Assembly: GCF_002307495.1 (NCBI RefSeq)
Contig: NZ_NTMR01000002.1
Coordinates: 248,001-312,000, forward strand
Direction: 5' to 3'
From: Pseudomonas abyssi
GTDB taxonomy: Bacteria > Pseudomonadota > Gammaproteobacteria > Pseudomonadales > Pseudomonadaceae
Length of the DNA: 64,000 nucleotides
Shown here: piece after piece, positions 1 through 8,891 of the stretch
Layout: each line of letters opens with the position of its first letter
Position numbering within the stretch: the stretch's first letter is position 1
Notes under the pieces: generated by a model
Seen by the model: the letters and a program-made list of their open reading frames with translations, nothing else
Told to the model about the DNA's origin: nothing
Databases searched by the model: none
Position numbers and translations under genes: made by a program

Positions 1-252
1 GCGGTCGTTGATCCGCACCACCACGCTCTTGCCGTTATTCAGGTTGGTTACCTTGACCCGCGTACCAAAGGGCAGGGTCTTGTGCGCTGCCGTCAACCGG
101 TCATGGCTGTAGCGCTCACCATTGGCGGTCAGCTGATTCTGGTGCCGGTCGGCATAATAGGAGGCCTGTCCGCTCTCCACACCCGCGCCCTTGGGCAGCG
201 CGCTGCAACCGGCCATCAACAGCATCAGGGTCACTAGAACAATCCGCTTCAC
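1..252 (-). CDS. RlpA-family lipoprotein (partial, runs off the left edge)
   Basis: The N-terminal 84 codons of a protein whose 3' end lies outside the window. A short hydrophobic segment ends in a lipobox (LMAGC), so it is predicted to be a lipoprotein. The mature part begins with a double-psi beta-barrel typical of RlpA: an ASYYAD motif, then TANGE and [11 protein letters not shown], and an RINDR motif at the edge. RlpA proteins are septal lytic transglycosylases or wall-binding proteins in the outer membrane. The start is taken as GTG at 252, about 10 bases after a GAGG; an in-frame GTG at 258 is equally possible. Whether a C-terminal SPOR domain follows cannot be seen. Confidence 0.8.
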   Translation of the reverse strand, partial: MKRIVLVTLMLLMAGCSALPKGAGVESGQASYYADRHQNQLTANGERYSHDRLTAAHKTLPFGTRVKVTNLNNGKSVVVRINDR

Positions 253-369
253 GGGCACATCACCTCACACAAGCCGGCCACGCCGACAACAGGCAGATAG
301 ACCGCCCGCGATCACAGAGGTTCGCCCGTAAAAAAGGGGCGCAACAGCAGGCCGCAGCATCCCCCGACG

Positions 370-1534
370 CTACCAGGCGGACCCTGCCTGAATGTAAAAC
401 GCACTGTCCTCCGGCCCTTCAGCCACATCCACCCCCATCCAGAACCCGTATTGCTGCAACACCTGATAGCGCACGCCTGCACCGCGGTTCACGCGGGAGG
501 AGCTGGCGCCAATATCACCCAGGGTGTCACCCGTGCGGCCAACGCCGGTGAACAGGTTGAACTTCCAGTTGGGTCGCCACTTCCAGGTCAGCTCGGCCTC
601 GGTGACCAGCACCGCTTCCCCCTGATAGCGGGTGGCGGAGATACCACGCAAGTCGATCGACGGCAGCACATAGGGCGGCAGGCTGCGATCGCCGGCCACC
701 GCATCATACTGCGCGCGCAAGGCAACATCCCAGTGCGGAGATAACTCCCAGTAATTCAGGCCATGCAGATGTAGCGCGTTGTATTCCACGTCACTGCCAA
801 TCGCCTCGTCGAAACGGCTGAGATGGGCAACATAGTTGAATCCCGCCGTCGGCCCCAACGGGTTGTTGCGTGAGTCGTACTCCAGCACCAGCCCGAGCCC
901 GGACGTGGTGATGTCTTTTTCCAGAAAGCGGGCCACCAGGTCCGCTGCGGCGGGCGGCACCTTGCCGGCCTCGCGCGAGGCGGTGTAGGCCGTATTTACC
1001 TCGCGATAAAGCTGACGCACGCCGGCAGACCAATTGCTGTCGTGGTAACGCATCTCAGCTGCTGAAAGACAAATGGCCCTACCAGATTCATTTCGACCGG
1101 ACGCTGGAGGCTGGTCTTACCCAGCGAATAGAACTCCAGATTCAGGTCACCATAGAGCAGGAAGCCCTTGTAACGCAGGCGATCATCCATCCAGAATCCC
1201 AGATGGCCAATGCCGGCGCCCCTGGTACCGTTATCGGTGGCGCCTACCCCAGCAGGGAAATGTTGCTCGGCAACTGACTCGCCTGGCCGCGCTCGCGCGC
1301 CGCCGCTTCCTCGTCGGACTCATGAAACAGCAGGCCGGTTACCGCCAGACCATTGCCCACGGCGGGCTCGGTGATAATGGTCGGCACCGGCACGAAACCG
1401 CCGGGCAGTTTGGAGAGAAAACCGTTGGAATCGTAGACCCCGTCCTCGGGGTCAATGATGTAGTGGTTGTTGTTCGCCGCAGCCGCATTGAGGCTGCATG
1501 CCAATAGCATTGCGCTCCAGGATACCCGCTGCAT
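370..1534 (-). pseudogene. BamA/TamA-like outer-membrane beta-barrel protein, broken by two frameshifts
   Basis: One outer-membrane protein gene read in three pieces. The first piece (1534-1244) has a signal peptide ending near ANA/AAA and stops at a TAG just after SLLG. Inserting one G at about 1243 (GGGG before TAGG) reopens the frame into an NGTRGAGIGHLGFW segment that joins the second piece. A second single-base loss at about 1053-1058 separates FQQL from RYHDSNW. The last piece (227 codons) consists of alternating beta strands, contains NRGAGVRYQV and ends in a terminal tryptophan (GSAW), typical of surface-antigen barrels. Reconstructed length is about 388 residues. The start overlaps the upstream gene's stop by one base (TGATG), so it was probably translationally coupled. 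Decay or assembly error are both possible. Confidence 0.75.
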
Positions 1535-2595
1535 CAGTCATCCTCGACAAGGTACTCCACCACCGTTTCGGGCCTGAGGTGCGCGGGCCAGGGGTTGCTG
1601 GATGGCACCGATACCGGCTGAGACTCTGCGGCGGGAAAGACAAACCACACGCGATAAAGCAGATCCAGCGCCCAGGCAGCCATCTCCTGTGCATCGTCAT
1701 CCGGTGCACCGAAGACCTTTTGATAATAGTCGGCCAGCGCCTGTTCTGCCGGAGCGTAGTGTGCATCCAGCTTATCCAGCAGTAGCCGATGTTCCGGGGC
1801 CTGGTCAGCCCACTCTCGCAGCGCGGCATCGACCGTTGCCCGACGGTTGTAGGCAGCTGTCGCGTCCAGCGCCCAGGGCCGCTGCGCGAGGTTGCCAAGC
1901 AAGTGCGCCGCCGCCAGACGAATGCGCGCCGTCGGTTGCAGGGTCCCTTCATTGAGGCCGGGGCCAAGGGCCTGATCCAGCAAGGCTGTCAGCCGGTCAA
2001 CCGCCGCCGGCAAGGCGCTGGCCGGTGGACGAAAGCCGAGTACACAGGCCGGCCGCGCACTGTTGGCAGAGAACACCCGCCAAGGGGCAAGAACCTGATA
2101 CGGCTCCCCCAGGGTCACCAGCCACAGCCCCTGGTCACTGGTGAACACCAGCGGCGGTCGCCAGCTGTCTTGCAGCAGCAGTGCATCCGGTGCAGCGGGA
2201 CTGCGCCAACGAGCCGAATAGACGTCACCCTGCCAGCCTCGGGGTTGCTGCTCGACAACCAACTGCCGGCCTTGGGAGTCCGCTTGCGTCACATAATGAT
2301 CGCGCCCCTGTGCATCTGACTCACGTACAAAGACGCCGCCATGATGCAAGGGCGCGCCAGCGGAAATATCGGCCTGCAAAGCCCCCAGCTGCCAACGCCC
2401 GGCGAAAGGCTCAGGCAATACCTGCGGCGCATACAGACGTGGCGCGGTGGAGGCATACACCGCTTCCGCCAGCTGACGTGCCTGCTCACAGACCGGCTCA
2501 GCGCCCTGCGCGCCAGCGCTCCAAACGGCCAACGCCGCGCTGATCAGGACGGCACTGGGCCGCCCCCCGCTGCACCCTCTACTCCACCCCGTCAT
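1534..2595 (-). CDS. Hypothetical exported protein
   Basis: I do not recognise the family. The 353-residue product has a positively charged start, a hydrophobic stretch and an AQGAEP cleavage-like site near residue 32, so it is probably exported. The middle is rich in beta-type segments with a GDVYSARWRS motif; the C-terminal half (residues 210-340) is alpha-helical. There are two pairs of cysteines candidates (CEQAR near 36 and CVLGF near 190) that could form a disulfide. It overlaps the start of the broken barrel gene downstream by one base and begins 15 bases after the ligase gene upstream, so the three look like one transcription unit. Confidence 0.55.
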   Translation of the reverse strand: MTGWSRGCSGGRPSAVLISAALAVWSAGAQGAEPVCEQARQLAEAVYASTAPRLYAPQVLPEPFAGRWQLGALQADISAGAPLHHGGVFVRESDAQGRDHYVTQADSQGRQLVVEQQPRGWQGDVYSARWRSPAAPDALLLQDSWRPPLVFTSDQGLWLVTLGEPYQVLAPWRVFSANSARPACVLGFRPPASALPAAVDRLTALLDQALGPGLNEGTLQPTARIRLAAAHLLGNLAQRPWALDATAAYNRRATVDAALREWADQAPEHRLLLDKLDAHYAPAEQALADYYQKVFGAPDDDAQEMAAWALDLLYRVWFVFPAAESQPVSVPSSNPWPAHLRPETVVEYLVEDD

Positions 2596-2610
2596 CCAGC
2601 CCTCCTGTCA

Positions 2611-3450
2611 TCACTCATCACTTACCGGGCGTTCGCGGAGGTACCGGGCAAAGCGCGGCATCCCGCCTGCTGTCAGTCCGTTATAGCGATAGGTTACCCG
2701 GCTGCCCAGGGCCGGCGGTGTCACCCGGTCGGCGTCGCTGAGGCCCGACCCCAGGCGAAACCGCCGGCCCTGTTCATCCTCGACGATCAGCGCCCCCACC
2801 TGCCCGGCGTACTTGCCCTGCCCCGCGGTATAGCCCACCACAAACGCCTCGGCATCGTCGTGCAGCTTGTATTTCAGCAGCGCGTCGCTGCGACCTGCAT
2901 GGTAACGCGCACTCTGGTGATGCAGCATCAACCCCTCACCGCCCAGCGCCACCACCCGCTCCAGCTCACGCGCCAGTGCGGCGCTGTTGGGCAGTCTAGA
3001 CTGCTGGACTGGCAGCAGGTAGTCACTGCCGAGCGCTGTCAGCCCCGCCATGACCGCCACCCGCTCAGAGAAAGGCCCGCCGTGTTCCGGCAGGTCAAAC
3101 ACCATAAAGCGCACGTGCCGCCACGCCTGCTCGGGAACATCGCTGCTGCGCACCAGCGCGCTGATTTGCGCAAAGCGCCCACGCCCCAACCACAGCTCGC
3201 CGTCCATCGGATACGCTGGCCAGCCTTGGGTAAACCAGTCCGGTACTCGCACCGGATAGCCTCCGCGCGTCAACAACTGTTCGCCGTCCCAGCGCCCACG
3301 CACACCGTCCAGCTTTTCGCTGATCCAGTATTGCTCAACCGCCACCTCGTCCCGGTAGCTCTGTGCCAACTGCAGTCCCGCTTGCTGCGCCGGCGACGCC
3401 TGCACCACCAACAGCATCAACGCCAGTCCCGCCTGCTTCCAGCCTCGCAT
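2611..3450 (-). CDS. ATP-dependent DNA ligase, periplasmic (LigE-type)
   Basis: A small ATP-dependent ligase of 279 residues. Motif I (EKLDGVRG) puts the adenylated lysine at residue 46; the MDGELW motif, the EGLMLH motif and a KYK motif follow in order, and a C-terminal OB-fold-like part ends the protein. An N-terminal hydrophobic segment with an AQA-type cleavage site (about residue 20) indicates export, as known for the Lig E group of gammaproteobacterial ligases. The start is ATG at 3450 because GGGAGG lies seven bases upstream; an in-frame start further 5' has no such site. It is the first gene of a probable unit with the two genes at 1534-2595 and 370-1534. Confidence 0.85.
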   Translation of the reverse strand: MRGWKQAGLALMLLVVQASPAQQAGLQLAQSYRDEVAVEQYWISEKLDGVRGRWDGEQLLTRGGYPVRVPDWFTQGWPAYPMDGELWLGRGRFAQISALVRSSDVPEQAWRHVRFMVFDLPEHGGPFSERVAVMAGLTALGSDYLLPVQQSRLPNSAALARELERVVALGGEGLMLHHQSARYHAGRSDALLKYKLHDDAEAFVVGYTAGQGKYAGQVGALIVEDEQGRRFRLGSGLSDADRVTPPALGSRVTYRYNGLTAGGMPRFARYLRERPVSDE

Positions 3451-3577
3451 CGTGCCTCCCTGCTCCATGTTGTCTGCTTCGCAGGCAACACAAAGACACC
3501 ACGCCCTTGGGGTCAAGGCGCGCGGTCACGGCATGCGAACCACTGCGCACCCGCCCAGACAACGGGTTCAGATAGCA

Positions 3578-3602
3578 CAACACCGGCTCGGGGCCGGTGT
3601 TG
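3578..3602 (-). terminator. Hairpin downstream of queH
   Basis: A perfect 10-bp stem (CAACACCGGC / GCCGGTGTTG) with a five-base loop lies 22 bases after the queH stop. There is no clear U-tract, so it may be a weak or Rho-assisted terminator. Confidence 0.5.
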
Positions 3603-3624
3603 GTAGAAGCACAATCGAACGGTG

Positions 3625-4305
3625 TCAGCTGCCGGCGTCGTCATCGCCGTAATACTGCACGCCAATGCGAATCAGATCCCGTCCCTGGGAGCGACGATGC
3701 AGGTTGCTGTCGCGCAGCGAGTAGATACAGCCGCAGTACTCCTGCTGATAAAACCGCTCGCGCTTGCTGATGTCGATCATGCGCGCGCTGCCGCCGCCCT
3801 TGCGCCAGTTGTAGTCCCAATAACGCATGGCCGGGTAGGGCTTGGCGGCGCGGTGCCCGCAATCGTTGATCTGCGCCATGTTCTTCCAGCGCGAGATACC
3901 CAGCGAACTACTGATCAGCGAGAACCCATGCTCATGGGCGTACAGGGCCGTGCGTTCAAAGCGCATGTCAAAGCACATGGTGCAGCGCACACCGCGCTCA
4001 GGTTCATGCTCCATGCCCTTGGCCCGGGCAAACCAGTTATCAGTGTCGTAATCGGCGTCAATAAAGGGCACGCCATGCTGCTCGGCAAAGCGAATATTCT
4101 CCTGCTTGCGGATTTCATATTCCTTGGCCGGATGAATATTGGGGTTGTAGAAGAAGATCGCGTAGTCGATACCGGTGGCATGGATCGCCTCCATGACCTC
4201 ACCGGAACAGGGCGCGCAGCACGAGTGCAGCAGCAGCCGGTCGTTGTCCGGATCAAAGTCCCTCGGCAACGGCAAGGGAGTGCGTTCAAAGGTATCGCTG
4301 GTCAT
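3625..4305 (-). CDS. queH: Epoxyqueuosine reductase QueH
   Basis: QueH reduces epoxyqueuosine to queuosine in tRNA, the last step of queuosine synthesis, and is an alternative to QueG. The 226-residue product has the adjacent cysteines (HSCCAPC near residue 30), a later RCTMCFDMR cysteine pair (near 108) and a conserved EYCGCIYS cysteine pair near 190, which are the Fe-S and redox ligands expected in this family (formerly DUF208). Length is normal for the family. It stands alone between a ligase unit and an acetyltransferase gene, with a hairpin just downstream. Confidence 0.92.
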   Translation of the reverse strand: MTSDTFERTPLPLPRDFDPDNDRLLLHSCCAPCSGEVMEAIHATGIDYAIFFYNPNIHPAKEYEIRKQENIRFAEQHGVPFIDADYDTDNWFARAKGMEHEPERGVRCTMCFDMRFERTALYAHEHGFSLISSSLGISRWKNMAQINDCGHRAAKPYPAMRYWDYNWRKGGGSARMIDISKRERFYQQEYCGCIYSLRDSNLHRRSQGRDLIRIGVQYYGDDDAGS

Positions 4306-4402
4306 GAGCGCCCTCGGTAACAGGAAAATGGCCGACCATTTTCACAGAAGATGGCGCTGGCGGCCAACTTGCCGGCCCTGCACCCCGAGTACAGCGGCCG
4401 CG

Positions 4403-4885
4403 CTAGCCCTTGCTGAACGCCTGCAGCGCCTCACCCGCCAACTGATAGCCCACCCACTCGCTCTTGGCCTTGGCGCCGATCGACTCATAGAACCTGATGG
4501 CCGGCTCGTTCCAGTCCAGCACGCTCCATTCAAAGCGCCCGCAGCCACCGTCCACGGCAATACGCGCCAGATGCTTGAGTAACGCCTTGCCGGCACCCCC
4601 GCCGCGATACTCGGGCGATACGTAGAGGTCTTCCAGATAGAGGCCGCGACGCCCCTGCCAGGTGGAGTAATTGAAGAAATACACCGCAAAGCCGATTGGC
4701 TGCCCATCAGCCTCGCAGATCAGCGCACGCACGGTCGATTGCTCACCAAAGATGGACGCCTCGATATCCGACCGCGTGGCAATCACTTCCTGTTCGGCTT
4801 TTTCATAACGCGCCAGCTCGCGCACAAAATGCAGGATCAGCTCGCTGTCGGCAACGTGGGCATCTCTGATGTGTAAGGTGCTCAT
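4403..4885 (-). CDS. GNAT N-acetyltransferase (diamine acetyltransferase-like)
   Basis: A 160-residue single-domain acetyltransferase. The acetyl-CoA loop is visible as YLEDLYVSPEYRGGGAGKALL (positions about 83-103), followed by FEWSVLDWN and an AIRFYESIGA motif, the layout of the spermidine/spermine acetyltransferase (SAT1-like) subgroup. Substrate is not certain; polyamines or small amines are plausible. The start is ATG at 4885, five bases after AGGAG; a GTG two codons earlier lies inside that site. The next gene upstream encodes another, unrelated GNAT protein, 45 bases away on the same strand. Confidence 0.82.
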   Translation of the reverse strand: MSTLHIRDAHVADSELILHFVRELARYEKAEQEVIATRSDIEASIFGEQSTVRALICEADGQPIGFAVYFFNYSTWQGRRGLYLEDLYVSPEYRGGGAGKALLKHLARIAVDGGCGRFEWSVLDWNEPAIRFYESIGAKAKSEWVGYQLAGEALQAFSKG

Positions 4886-4930
4886 GGGCACTCCTGAATC
4901 GTTGGATCGAACGACGTGGCAGCGTCGCTA

Positions 4931-5473
4931 TCAGGCGCCAGCCGGTCGCTGGCTGCGGGCCCGCCACGCCGCTCGCTCAAGCCGGTACAGGCGCACCGGG
5001 CGGTCGTGAAAGCGGTGCACAGTGTACTGCGCAAAGCCGACCTTTTCTGCCACACGGATGGACGCGATATGCGCCGGCTCAATAATCGCCACCAGCGACT
5101 CACAGCCTTTCTCGTCGAAGGCGTACTGAGCAACAGCGCGAGCCGCCTCCGTCGCCAGTCCCTGATGCCAGTAGCGCCGGGCCAGCCGATACCCCAGACT
5201 GGTCTCCTCCTCGCCATCCACCTGCTCAGCATTGATACCGCAGAAGCCCGCCAGCTCACCTGTGGCTCGCTCTTCCAGTGCCCAAGGACCAACCCCCGAC
5301 TCGGCATAGCAGGCCTCGCACCACGCAATAAACTGCCGGGTAGCCGCCTCGTCGCAGACACCTCGAATGGAATACTCCATCACGGCAGGGTCGCTGAGCA
5401 CGGCCGTCAAGGCCGGCAGGTCCTGCATTGAGAGCGGCCGCACCTTAAGCCGAGCGGTTTCAAATAAGTACAT
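4931..5473 (-). CDS. GNAT N-acetyltransferase (RimJ/RimL-like)
   Basis: A 180-residue acetyltransferase beginning with the ETARLKVRPL signature of the RimJ/RimL group, with a GYRLARRYWHQGLATEAA acetyl-CoA loop in the middle and ASIRVAEKVGF near the end. Proteins of this group acetylate ribosomal protein N-termini or small molecules; the substrate here is unknown. ATG at 5473 is preferred because AGGAA lies seven bases before it. It probably shares a transcript with the acetyltransferase downstream. Confidence 0.82.
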   Translation of the reverse strand: MYLFETARLKVRPLSMQDLPALTAVLSDPAVMEYSIRGVCDEAATRQFIAWCEACYAESGVGPWALEERATGELAGFCGINAEQVDGEEETSLGYRLARRYWHQGLATEAARAVAQYAFDEKGCESLVAIIEPAHIASIRVAEKVGFAQYTVHRFHDRPVRLYRLERAAWRARSQRPAGA

Positions 5474-5546
5474 ACCCGTTCCTATCAGGGCGGCCACTGC
5501 GGGCCGCGCGGCGGACCTCTACGCATGTGTACGGGGCGCCCTGCGA

Positions 5547-5975
5547 TCAAGCAGATGGCGTGCTTGCGCCCACCTGGATAAACCACTTGGGCTGCATGGC
5601 CGCAAAGTCGGTGCGCACATTGGCCGGCAGGTAGCTGGCTGAATCCAGCACCCGCATGGCGCCTTCTACCCGCTCAAACACCACCCAGTGCCAGAAGGGG
5701 CGGTCGCCCTCCCAATGGTGTTTGATCGCCAGCAACGCCATATCCGGCAAGGCTTCCCAGGACACGAAGGGCTCCTCGGTGGCCGAGACCACAAGGTCGC
5801 CCGTCGCCAGCAGACGCCGCACATACTGCGTATCCGACCACAGTGCCGGGTCTTCGGCAAAGATGCCCATGGCGTTGGCCGTGGCCTTCATCTGCGCATA
5901 ACTGAGCCCCAACAGCACCGCGGACGAGGCAATACCGCAGCCGGAGGTCTGTTCTTGAATCACAGGCTGCAGCAT
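5547..5975 (-). CDS. C39-like cysteine peptidase domain protein
   Basis: A 142-residue cytoplasmic protein with the outline of a papain/C39-like fold. A glutamine-containing N-terminus leads to SGCGIASSA (Cys13), a PFWHWVVF strand supplies His96 and VLDSAS supplies Asp111, giving a complete Cys/His/Asp triad. C39-like domains without a transporter are found as free peptidase-like proteins of unknown substrate. The start codon is one base past the stop of the DUF998 gene upstream, so the two are translated from one mRNA and may be functionally linked. Peptidase activity is inferred only from the triad. Confidence 0.7.
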   Translation of the reverse strand: MLQPVIQEQTSGCGIASSAVLLGLSYAQMKATANAMGIFAEDPALWSDTQYVRRLLATGDLVVSATEEPFVSWEALPDMALLAIKHHWEGDRPFWHWVVFERVEGAMRVLDSASYLPANVRTDFAAMQPKWFIQVGASTPSA

Positions 5976-5976
5976 C

Positions 5977-6618
5977 TCAGGTGCTCCGGGCGTTGACGGG
6001 CATCGTTCCAGGCAGGCGGGTCAGCATCCACGCCAGCGTTCCCAGCCAGATAACCGACACGCCGTAGTTGATGCGCTGATAAAGCCCAAACGCCTCACCC
6101 GACTCCACCGCGGCAGCCATCAGCGGCATGACTGCCAGCGACACAATCAGGCAAACCAGCGAGAACCAGCTGAAACCGGTCGCCCCCACGCGTTTGCGTG
6201 CCAAATATACCCACAGCAGGTTGGCCAGCGTCAGCGAGGCGAACATCACCAGCCCGGAGAGATTATGCAGCACCTGATCCGGCGACGGCGCAACCGGGTT
6301 ACAGCCTGGATCACAGGCAAACAGGCCGGCGCTGATGCTTGCCAGACCATGCAGCATCAACAGCAAGCCTGAGAACTGAGCCAGACGCGCGCCCGAGAAC
6401 AGGCTGACCACCGCGCCGCCAAACAGCAGAAACAGAACGCCCAGCGGGAAGTTATTGATGATGGGAGACAGTTGATGCGTTGGCGCCTCCAACGCACCCA
6501 ACTCACTCATGGCCTGGTCAACATGGCTATAGCCGGGATACAGAGAGCCTGCGATCAGCACACCGCAGAACAGCCAGACGGGGATCAGCATCCCGGAGAA
6601 CAACGCGTACTTCTTCAT
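5977..6618 (-). CDS. DUF998 family integral membrane protein
   Basis: A 213-residue protein with about six membrane segments. The first helix is followed by SLYPGYSHVDQAMSELGA, a signature of the DUF998 family, and by an extracytoplasmic FACDPGC cysteine pair near residue 102. Function of the family is not established. ATG at 6618 is used; the GTG one codon earlier is less likely. The downstream C39-like gene follows after one base, suggesting a two-gene operon. Confidence 0.75.
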   Translation of the reverse strand: MKKYALFSGMLIPVWLFCGVLIAGSLYPGYSHVDQAMSELGALEAPTHQLSPIINNFPLGVLFLLFGGAVVSLFSGARLAQFSGLLLMLHGLASISAGLFACDPGCNPVAPSPDQVLHNLSGLVMFASLTLANLLWVYLARKRVGATGFSWFSLVCLIVSLAVMPLMAAAVESGEAFGLYQRINYGVSVIWLGTLAWMLTRLPGTMPVNARST

Positions 6619-6818
6619 CACATCACGTCCTGTGCAGACAAAGGGGCGAGGCCGCAGCGGACATCATGCGGCTTTCGGCGGCGGCCAACACTATACCAAG
6701 CAAGAACAGAACCGGCAGCTCTGGCACAAGCCTTCTGGCCAAGCCATCCGCTCAGCAAGCGCAGCCCGCGCCAACGCCCTGCGCTATACTGCGCCGAAAT
6801 CACAGAATTGGGCTTTTT

Positions 6819-7256
6819 ATGAAAGTGTGCGGTGTTGACCTCAACAGTAACGATGCAAATCTCTGCCTGCTGTCGCTGGAGGACGAGCTGTTTCAGCTGC
6901 CGGATTTTCGCTCGCGCCGTCTGACCTTGCCTGGCAGCCACAGCGCCAGCGACCTGCGCTATTTTCAGCAGACCTTTGCCAAGCTGATGCAGGATTACAA
7001 GGTGGACAAGGTCGTGATTCGCCAGCGGCCGATGAAGGGCAAGTTTGCCGGTGGCGCGGTGGGCTTCAAGCTGGAAGCGGCGATTGAACTGATTGCCGAT
7101 CTGGATGTGATCATCCTGTCACCGACCGACATCAAGGAGTCCATCAAGCGCAATCCGATTGCCGTGCCCTTCACCGAAACCGGTCTCAAGGCTTATCAGG
7201 AAACCGCCTTCAACACCGCCTATGCCTACCTGATGCAGGCAAAATACGCAGACTGA
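6819..7256 (+). CDS. DUF3010 family protein
   Basis: A 145-residue protein that starts with KVCGVDLNSNDANLCLL, a beta-hairpin that resembles the start of RNase H-like folds, and continues with a VVIRQRPMKGKFAGGAVGFKLEAA segment. This matches the DUF3010 family of gammaproteobacteria, which has no settled function. The ATG at 6819 begins the conserved region; longer in-frame upstream sequence is not conserved-looking. No strong ribosome-binding site is visible. It is transcribed alone, divergent from the DUF998 gene and convergent with the small tryptophan-rich gene. Confidence 0.7.
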   Translation: MKVCGVDLNSNDANLCLLSLEDELFQLPDFRSRRLTLPGSHSASDLRYFQQTFAKLMQDYKVDKVVIRQRPMKGKFAGGAVGFKLEAAIELIADLDVIILSPTDIKESIKRNPIAVPFTETGLKAYQETAFNTAYAYLMQAKYAD

Positions 7257-7277
7257 TCTCCGCTTGCTGGCGGCGGG

Positions 7278-7493
7278 TCAGGCCCAGCCCTGCCGCCAGC
7301 GCTCAGCGTCTTTCAGCTCACGCCAGTCCATCGTGTACTGACTTTTGGTCAGCACCGCCTCCAGCAGACACGACAGCACTACGCCCTCCTCGTCGCGCTC
7401 GACCTCCACCACCATAAAGTGCTTTTCCCGCTTTACTGGCGTAACAGCCGTCCACTTGCTGCGCAGCAGCTTTGTCGGGTTGATTTGGTTCAT
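7278..7493 (-). CDS. Small tryptophan-rich protein (TIGR02450-like)
   Basis: A 71-residue protein starting MNQINPTKLLRSKWTAV and ending with WRELKDAERWRQGWA. The N-terminal INPxKLLxSKWTAV and the central HFMVVEV segment match a family of small tryptophan-rich proteins annotated in gammaproteobacteria as TIGR02450, whose role is unknown. ATG at 7493 has GGAGAG five bases upstream and is preferred to a longer start. Confidence 0.75.
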   Translation of the reverse strand: MNQINPTKLLRSKWTAVTPVKREKHFMVVEVERDEEGVVLSCLLEAVLTKSQYTMDWRELKDAERWRQGWA

Positions 7494-7554
7494 GGTCTCT
7501 CCACTCTCCGCCTGAGCGTTGCCGGTCATAACACCTGCCATCGGTGTTACAACT

Positions 7555-8049
7555 TTACCAGCGTATGTCGATCGGTGTGCCCTGCGTCACCAGTGACATA
7601 AACTCGTCCATCTCTGAATTGGTGATCGCGATACACCCATTGGTCCAGTCGAAGTACTGCAACACCGGAGCGAACCAGCCAAAGCCATTTCGCTGCCCAT
7701 GAACCATGATAAAACCACCGGGACTGACGCCTCGCGCCTTCGCCTGTCGAGTGTCAGCCTCGTTCGGATAGCTGATATGCATGGAACGGTGATAGCCGGA
7801 CGCTTCGTTCTTATAGTCCAGCACATACCGCCCCTCAGGCGTCTTCTGGTCACCCTCCTGCGTCTTGTGCCCCTGCGGCGAGCCGCCCAATGAAATGGAG
7901 TAGGTCGCCACGACCTCATCGCCGTCCAGCAGGCGCATCTGGCGGTCTGACTTATCGACCTGCACCAGATCTACGCCCGCCCACGCAGAGACAGGGAGGC
8001 AAAGGCAACAGAGAAACAGCAACATGCGGTAGGGAATCACACTCACCAT
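7555..8049 (-). CDS. L,D-transpeptidase (YkuD domain), periplasmic
   Basis: A 164-residue exported protein with a signal peptide ending at AWA (residue 24) followed by a YkuD catalytic domain. The family makes 3-3 peptidoglycan cross-links or attaches proteins to the wall. The catalytic signature is present as IMVHGQ (His117) and TNGCIAI (Cys139). The KTPEGRYVLDYK segment is the usual substrate-binding region. The signal peptide contains several cysteines (LCCLCLP) but no proper lipobox with small residues. It appears to be a single-gene unit. Confidence 0.85.
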   Translation of the reverse strand: MVSVIPYRMLLFLCCLCLPVSAWAGVDLVQVDKSDRQMRLLDGDEVVATYSISLGGSPQGHKTQEGDQKTPEGRYVLDYKNEASGYHRSMHISYPNEADTRQAKARGVSPGGFIMVHGQRNGFGWFAPVLQYFDWTNGCIAITNSEMDEFMSLVTQGTPIDIRW

Positions 8050-8096
8050 ACAGAAAGAAAACAGGGTAGATAAATCCAGGCTGTGACAAACCTGGC

Positions 8097-8891
8097 CTAA
8101 GCGAGCTTGAAGTGCTTATGGGCATTGCACTGCTCATCATGAAAACGCACCACCGCATCGCGGGAAAAGTCCTTGCCGATGGATTTCAGATAGTGCACAA
8201 CCGAGACGTCCTGCGACGCCGCCGCGTACATCCGCTCCCAGTTCTGGTACTCGTCGGTCTCACACACCAGCGGACTGGATACCTTTATGGTCTTGATGCC
8301 CAGCCGGTAAGGCTTTGGGCTAAGACGCGCACGGTAACAGCGTTGCTTGCCGGACAAAATCATGTACAGCCAGTCAACGTTGACCTTTCGCATGAGTCGG
8401 TAGCTGCGCCGATCCGCAGGGTCCAGATACTGCTTGCCAATCACCCGTATCCCATTAGCCGTTTCGTAGATTCTGAAATCGCGCCCCAGCTCTGGTAGCT
8501 TGGCAACGGCCTGTTCGAACTTGAAGACAATCCGCTCCTTCTTGCCCATCGTCCGCACTGCACTGAACCTGTCCCAAAAGCGTTTGGGGTAATCGTCCAG
8601 ATCAAGGATTGTGTACTCGTCCGTGTTGAGAATCTTGGCGCCATAGCGGCAAACCGTTACCACATTGGACCCATCCAGCACCCGCGCCACATGCTCCTTG
8701 ATCCCGGCATCGTACTCATCTCGCGCACCTCGGCTTTCGATGCGTCTTTCAATCTCCCGCGCCAACACCGAGGCCTGTTCATGGGCGGCCTCCTTTGACT
8801 CGTTTGAGCCGACGAGAAGCTGGATGTCTTCCGGCTGGCCAGCAACACGAATGCGCTGGGTTGCTTTCACCCAATACCTGAAATATTTCAC
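8097..8891 (-). CDS. Hypothetical protein, unrecognised
   Basis: A 264-residue cytoplasmic protein that I cannot assign. The GTG at 8891 is chosen because a full AAGGAGG lies six bases before it; a GTG at 8933 would add 14 residues but has no such site. Residues 1-60 carry a helical, charged region; then YTILDLDDYP (an acidic D-x-D-D cluster), a KKERIVFKFE segment, DFRIYETANGIRVIG, and a basic C-terminal half rich in Arg, Lys and Tyr. A strand with two spaced aspartates followed by such a strand is reminiscent of nucleotidyltransferase or primase-like folds, but this is only an impression. It lies in an accessory region near an insertion sequence. Confidence 0.55.
   Translation of the reverse strand: MKYFRYWVKATQRIRVAGQPEDIQLLVGSNESKEAAHEQASVLAREIERRIESRGARDEYDAGIKEHVARVLDGSNVVTVCRYGAKILNTDEYTILDLDDYPKRFWDRFSAVRTMGKKERIVFKFEQAVAKLPELGRDFRIYETANGIRVIGKQYLDPADRRSYRLMRKVNVDWLYMILSGKQRCYRARLSPKPYRLGIKTIKVSSPLVCETDEYQNWERMYAAASQDVSVVHYLKSIGKDFSRDAVVRFHDEQCNAHKHFKLA

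Noticed and set aside
2341-3606. Plus-strand frame of 421 codons over the ligase and the exported protein
   Set aside because: Low-complexity Arg/Pro/His composition and full overlap with two better genes.
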